From positions 558,001 through 622,000 of the forward strand of contig NZ_CP114783.1 in assembly GCF_027359595.1 (NCBI RefSeq): DNA of 64,000 nt, given 5' to 3'. Positions within the stretch are counted from its first letter, which is position 1, and the number at the start of each line of letters is the position of its first letter. Position numbers and translations under genes: made by a program. The stretch comes from Prochlorococcus marinus str. MIT 0912. Its GTDB lineage: Bacteria; Cyanobacteriota; Cyanobacteriia; PCC-6307; Cyanobiaceae. Below, piece after piece: positions 60,040-64,000 of the stretch. Under the pieces are notes generated by a model. That model had not been told where the DNA came from and did no database searches. It saw only the letters and a program-made list of their open reading frames with translations.

Positions 60040-60372
60040 TTATAGATTTTCAGGAATGAAAAGAAGTCCTGACCTGCAATCAGAAAGAATTTCTTTGATT
60101 TTAGCTAATTTTGATTCAAGTAATTGTTCAGTCTTTACAGAGATCCAAATGGGTTTTATCAATTCATCATTGGGTCCAAGTCTTACCCTAGCTCCAAACC
60201 AACTTGCATGTGAAGGTATTGATGCTCTGCATTTTGTCTCATTAATAGTTAAATCAACCTTCCTCTCGATAAGCCAATCTTCTACAAAAATCAAATTCGT
60301 AAAACTATTCAACCCAGCGTTTACTGATGTAAAACTGGAAATCAAAAAGGTGCAAAAAAAATAATTCTTCAA
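60040..60372 (-). CDS. Secreted protein (110 aa)
   Basis: A signal peptide (MKNYFFCTFLISSFTSVNA) then a soluble part with two Cys (INETKCRASIPSH, EILSDCRSGLLFI). The opposite-strand frame lacks a plausible start and is taken as a shadow. Function unknown. Confidence 0.6.
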   Translation of the reverse strand: MKNYFFCTFLISSFTSVNAGLNSFTNLIFVEDWLIERKVDLTINETKCRASIPSHASWFGARVRLGPNDELIKPIWISVKTEQLLESKLAKIKEILSDCRSGLLFIPENL

Positions 60373-60426
60373 AAATCAAGAAGTGATAATAACTTCAGGT
60401 TATCTAATAATAGTCTTTAACAAAAA

Positions 60427-60498
60427 TGGGTCGCCTGAGATTCGAACTCAGGACCAGCCGGTTAAAAGCCGGATGCTCTACCACTGAGCTAGCGACCC
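60427..60498 (-). tRNA. tRNA-Lys(UUU)
   Basis: Acceptor GGGTCGC/GCGACCC, D-arm TAGCTCAGTGGTAGAGCA, anticodon loop CTTTTAA (TTT), T-arm CTGAGTTCGAATCTCAG. Complete, no encoded CCA. Confidence 0.95.
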
Positions 60499-60709
60499 CT
60501 GATAGACCAATACTAATAGTCCAATATGAAAAATATCACGTTGTAGAAGCATTAACGGACTTAATGTTCCTTTTTGAGGACTAAAAAACAATTGAAAGAG
60601 AATTTTTTTCCTTCCTCATTGATTTTCTTGGTTTTTTTTAAGTCTTAATAAATAGTTGAGGAAAATGAGAATACTATGGAATTAAGCTTTAAAAAGAAAA
60701 AACGAAAGT

Positions 60710-62112
60710 TTGACAGAAGATCCATCGGTAACAGTAATAGGGGCTGGCCTCGCAGGCTCAGAAGCAGCATGGCAAATAGCCAAAGCTGGAGTCAAAGTAA
60801 ATCTCTTTGAAATGCGACCAAAGAAAAAATCTCCTGCTCACCACTCACCCGAATTCGCAGAACTTGTTTGTAGTAATAGTTTTGGAGCACTCAGTAGTGA
60901 TAGAGCTGCAGGGCTTTTACACGAAGAATTGAGAAAATTAAAATCTATTGTTATTTCAAAAGCTGATCAACACTCTGTTCCTGCGGGAGGAGCACTTGCA
61001 GTAGACAGAAGTAAATTCAGTCTATCAATAACAAATCAACTTTCCTCTCACCCCCTAATAAGAGTCATTCGAGATGAATGTCCGTGTCTACCAAATGCTC
61101 AACAAATAACAATTTTGGCCACAGGTCCTTTAACAAGCGAATCGCTAGCTGAAGACATCAAAAGATTTACAGGAGAAAATGAATGTCATTTTTTTGATGC
61201 TGCTAGTCCGATAATTACTGGTGAAAGCATTGATTTTTCAACAGCATTTCGGGCAAGTAGATACGACAAAGGTGATGCTGATTACGTTAATTGTCCAATG
61301 AATGAAGAGTCATATTTGAAATTTCATTCTGAGTTAATCAAAGCTGAACAAGCTGAATTAAAGGATTTTGAAAAAGAATCAGCTCTTTTTTTGAAGGCTG
61401 CCTTCCTATAGAAGAGCTTGCGAAAAGAGGTTTAGATACTATGCGTTTTGGGCCATTAAAGCCAATAGGGCTTTGGGACCCCAGATGGGGAGATGTAAAC
61501 GACAAAAGTCTCAGAAGGCTTAAAAGAGCTCATGCTGTCGTTCAATTAAGACAAGAAGATAAGGCAGGTCAATTATGGAATCTCGTTGGTTTTCAAACAA
61601 ATTTAAAATGGGGCGAGCAAAAACGTGTATTCAGGATGATACCTGGCTTGTCCAATGCAGAATTTATTCGATTGGGAGTAATGCATAGAAATACTTTTCT
61701 TGAATCTCCAAAGTTATTAGAGCCAACACTTCAGTTCATTAATAGAAAAACATTATTTGCTGCTGGACAACTCACTGGGACAGAGGGCTATGCTGCTGCT
61801 ATTGCTGGAGGTTGGTTGGCTGGAACTAACGCAGCATTATTGGCAAAGGGATTAAATACAATTACTTTGCCATCGTCTACCATGATTGGAGCATTGACAA
61901 ACTTTGTCAGCAATAGTCAAGCAAGCTTACGAGTTCAAAATAAAAAAAACTTTCAACCTATGCCAGCAAATTTTGGATTACTACCTGAACTCGATAATAG
62001 AGTTCACAACAAACGTGAAAGATACAAAAAATATAGAGATAGGGCTCTAAGTCAAATAAAAAAGTCAAGTGAAACATTATTAGATAAAACCTCTTCTTAC
62101 ACGACCATTTAA
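60710..62112 (+). pseudogene. trmFO: trmFO, tRNA m5U54 methyltransferase, frameshifted in a T run
   Basis: The first frame (TTG start) has the FAD motif GAGLAGSE at 11-18, Cys54 in [11 protein letters not shown] and Cys195 in VNCPMNEE. It ends at [11 protein letters not shown] with a stop. The second frame continues with the family sequence [26 protein letters not shown] and NFGLLPELD. The frame changes at a run of seven T (61386-61392); eight T would give [17 protein letters not shown], the expected TrmFO sequence. TrmFO uses methylenetetrahydrofolate and FAD to methylate U54. Either a real mutation or a homopolymer sequencing error. Confidence 0.85.
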
Positions 62113-62127
62113 AATTTCTTGCACATT

Positions 62128-63690
62128 ATGACTCAATTAACAAATAAAAATAAAGCTTCTTGCAACTGGGATTCGATAGTTATTGGTTCCGGTCTTGGTG
62201 GATTAGTAACCGCAAGTCAACTAGCAAGTAAAGGTGCAAAAGTTCTTGTACTGGAACAATATAAAATCCCTGGTGGAAGTGGTGGCTCATTTAAAAGAAA
62301 AGGATTCACTTTTGATGTTGGAGCCTCTATGATTTTTGGGTTTGGTGATAAAGGGTACACGAATTTACTAACGCGAGCTCTAAAAGATGTTGGACAGGAA
62401 TGTGAAACGATTCCTGACCCAACACAATTGGCATATCATCTACCTAATCAGTTAGAAATTACAGTAGATAGAGATTATAAAAAATTTATCACCAAGCTAA
62501 TTAATTTATTTCCTCATGAAGAGAAAGGGATAAATCATTTCTACGAAACCTGTTGGGATGTATTTAATTGTCTAGATTCGATGCCTTTACTTTCTATAGA
62601 GGATCCTAGATATTTAATGAAAGTTTTTTTTAAATCACCCCTGTCATGCCTGGGTCTTGCGAGATGGTTGCCAGTTAACGCTGGAGACGTGGCCAGACGA
62701 TATATCAAAGATCCGGCTCTTCTAAAATTTATAGATATTGAATGTTTTTGCTGGTCAGTTATGCCCGCCGACTTAACACCTATGATAAATGCTGGAATGG
62801 TCTTTTCTGATAGACATTATGGAGGTATTAACTATCCAAAAGGAGGTGTTGGTATTATTGCAGAAAAGCTAGTGAAAGGAATTGAAAATCACAAGGGCGA
62901 AATCAGATATAAAGCTAAGGTCCAAAAAATACTTTTCGAGAACGGAAGAGCAATAGGTGTTTCACTTGATAATGGTGAAGAAATTTTTGGTAAAACAATA
63001 GTCTCTAATGCAACTAGATGGGATACATTTGGTGGACAGGGAATCGATAAACCACTTGTAGAGACAGCTAAAACTCCACCAGCCGAGAAAAAATGGAAAA
63101 ATAGATATATTCCTTCTCCTTCATTTTTATCTCTACATTTAGGTGTAAGTAAAGATTCTATTCCTCCGAATACACATTGTCATCACTTGATACTAGATGC
63201 ATGGAAAGAGATGGAACAAGAACAAGGAGTTACTTTTCTATCTATCCCAACTCTATTAGATCCGTCTTTAGCTCCTCCAGATAGCCATATTGTTCATGCA
63301 TTTACTCCTTCTTCAATGAATTGTTGGGAGGGATTAAGCAACCAAGAATATCTTGATAAGAAAAAGGAAGATGGAGATAAACTTATTTCAAAGTTAGAAA
63401 ATTTATTTCCAAACATTAGTCAAAATATCTTACACAAGGAAATAGGGAGTCCAAGAACACATAAAAGATTTCTTTCCAGAAATAAAGGAAGTTATGGGCC
63501 AATTCCTTCAATGAGATTGCCTGGTCTTCTTCCCATGACATTTAATACTACAAAGATAAAAGGACTCTATTGTGTTGGTGATTCTTGTTTTCCTGGCCAA
63601 GGGTTAAATGCAGTGGCTTTTAGCGGGTATGCGTGTGCTCACATAATTGGAACAAAGCTGGGAATAAACAATTGGAAACTTCCAAAGTAA
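62128..63690 (+). CDS. crtH: Carotene cis-trans isomerase, CrtH/CrtISO-type (520 aa)
   Basis: FAD-binding GSGLGGLVTASQLASKG at 20-36, GGSGGSFKRKGFTFDVGAS and a C-terminal GLYCVGDSCFPGQGLNAVAF that fits carotene isomerases (CrtISO) better than phytoene desaturases. Converts cis- to all-trans-lycopene in the carotenoid pathway. The ATG is chosen over an upstream TTG. It starts 15 bp after trmFO. Confidence 0.85.
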   Translation: MTQLTNKNKASCNWDSIVIGSGLGGLVTASQLASKGAKVLVLEQYKIPGGSGGSFKRKGFTFDVGASMIFGFGDKGYTNLLTRALKDVGQECETIPDPTQLAYHLPNQLEITVDRDYKKFITKLINLFPHEEKGINHFYETCWDVFNCLDSMPLLSIEDPRYLMKVFFKSPLSCLGLARWLPVNAGDVARRYIKDPALLKFIDIECFCWSVMPADLTPMINAGMVFSDRHYGGINYPKGGVGIIAEKLVKGIENHKGEIRYKAKVQKILFENGRAIGVSLDNGEEIFGKTIVSNATRWDTFGGQGIDKPLVETAKTPPAEKKWKNRYIPSPSFLSLHLGVSKDSIPPNTHCHHLILDAWKEMEQEQGVTFLSIPTLLDPSLAPPDSHIVHAFTPSSMNCWEGLSNQEYLDKKKEDGDKLISKLENLFPNISQNILHKEIGSPRTHKRFLSRNKGSYGPIPSMRLPGLLPMTFNTTKIKGLYCVGDSCFPGQGLNAVAFSGYACAHIIGTKLGINNWKLPK

Positions 63691-63711
63691 CTTAATGAAA
63701 TCTAAATAAAT

Positions 63712-64000
63712 TTATGACGGTAGGTTATCAAGACTAAACCTATATCCTTGCTGGCGAACAGTTGTAATACCACCGCCATCACCAAGACCTGCTTGTTCTA
63801 ATTTTCTTCTAAGTGTTAAAACCTGAGTATCAACCGAACGAGGTCCTCCACTAAATGGAGGCCAAGCCATTCTAAGTAGCTCATGGCGACTTCGTACCAT
63901 TCCAGGGGGCATCAACAAGGCACACAACAAGGCAAATTCCCTGGGACTAAGTTCTACTGGTTTTTCTCGCAAGGTGACTTGTCTCAGAAGGAGATGAACC
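63712..64000 (-). CDS. OmpR-type response regulator, C-terminal part, runs off the window
   Basis: A winged-helix DNA-binding domain: PVELSPREFALLCALL, SRHELLRMAW, SVDTQVLTLRRKLEQAG and TVRQQGYRFSLDN. The frame is open to the window edge (VHLLLRQVTLREKPVEL), so the N-terminal receiver domain lies beyond it. Transcription factor of a two-component system; cannot be assigned to RpaA, RpaB or another from this part. Confidence 0.8.
   Translation of the reverse strand, partial: VHLLLRQVTLREKPVELSPREFALLCALLMPPGMVRSRHELLRMAWPPFSGGPRSVDTQVLTLRRKLEQAGLGDGGGITTVRQQGYRFSLDNLPS

Noticed and set aside
1..64000. CRISPR array, lanthionine synthetase, peptidase-type ABC exporter or prophage structural genes
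   Set aside because: Looked for because of the peptide families and integrases; none is encoded in this window.

Overview
The window looks like a chromosome segment of a low-light Prochlorococcus, most like the LLI (NATL-type) group. Evidence is low GC, many tiny cyanobacterial membrane proteins, psbA encoding a picocyanobacterial D1, a four-gene hli operon, crtH and trmFO, and a Prochlorococcus-type porin. The genus is well supported; the clade is inference.

Layout. 0-5.7 kb: accessory DNA ending in a frameshifted tyrosine integrase. 5.8 kb: a 3' fragment of tRNA-Pro with its terminator (att-like, + strand). 6-18 kb: RTX protein, small paralogous genes, a PPC-glutaredoxin fusion, a porin and a three-gene membrane/PDZ operon. 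18.0 kb: a decayed tRNA-like att remnant. 18.3-43.6 kb: the main island, with double-glycine-leader peptide genes, HupE under a cobalamin riboswitch, a methylase/helicase/GIY-YIG restriction-type operon, SIMPL protein, integrase and ATPase remnants, a 1225-aa ELWxxDGT/cadherin-like/DUF4214 protein, a DUF262-DUF1524 (GmrSD-like) gene with two partners, and duplicated mini-HTH genes. 43.6 kb: another tRNA-Pro 3' fragment. 43.7-50.4 kb: hli operon, psbA and small membrane proteins, closed by the intact tRNA-Pro(UGG) at 50.45 kb. 50.5-57 kb: AT-rich DNA with small unknown genes and a perfect 61-bp palindrome. 57-64 kb: core genome (SulP transporter, tRNA-Lys, trmFO, crtH, response regulator running off the end).

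The most distinctive system is two families of short secreted-type peptides: family A (leader begins MSEEE.NQELS and ends DVAGG) and family B (leader begins MNNTELTLDQ and ends VAGG or similar). There are 17 intact genes plus one truncated and one decayed copy. Leaders are nearly invariant, while cores vary and are partly shuffled. A and B genes often lie head to head across an intergenic cassette of almost constant 187-188 bp. Every family B copy has a perfect TGTGA-N6-TCACA palindrome about 100 bp upstream. No modifying enzyme or peptidase transporter is encoded here, so export and maturation would have to be supplied from elsewhere.

The tRNA-Pro copies, the integrases and the patchwork of paralogs and pseudogenes suggest repeated integration at one tRNA, as in picocyanobacterial tycheposon-type islands. 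The hli/psbA block lies between direct repeats of the tRNA 3' end.
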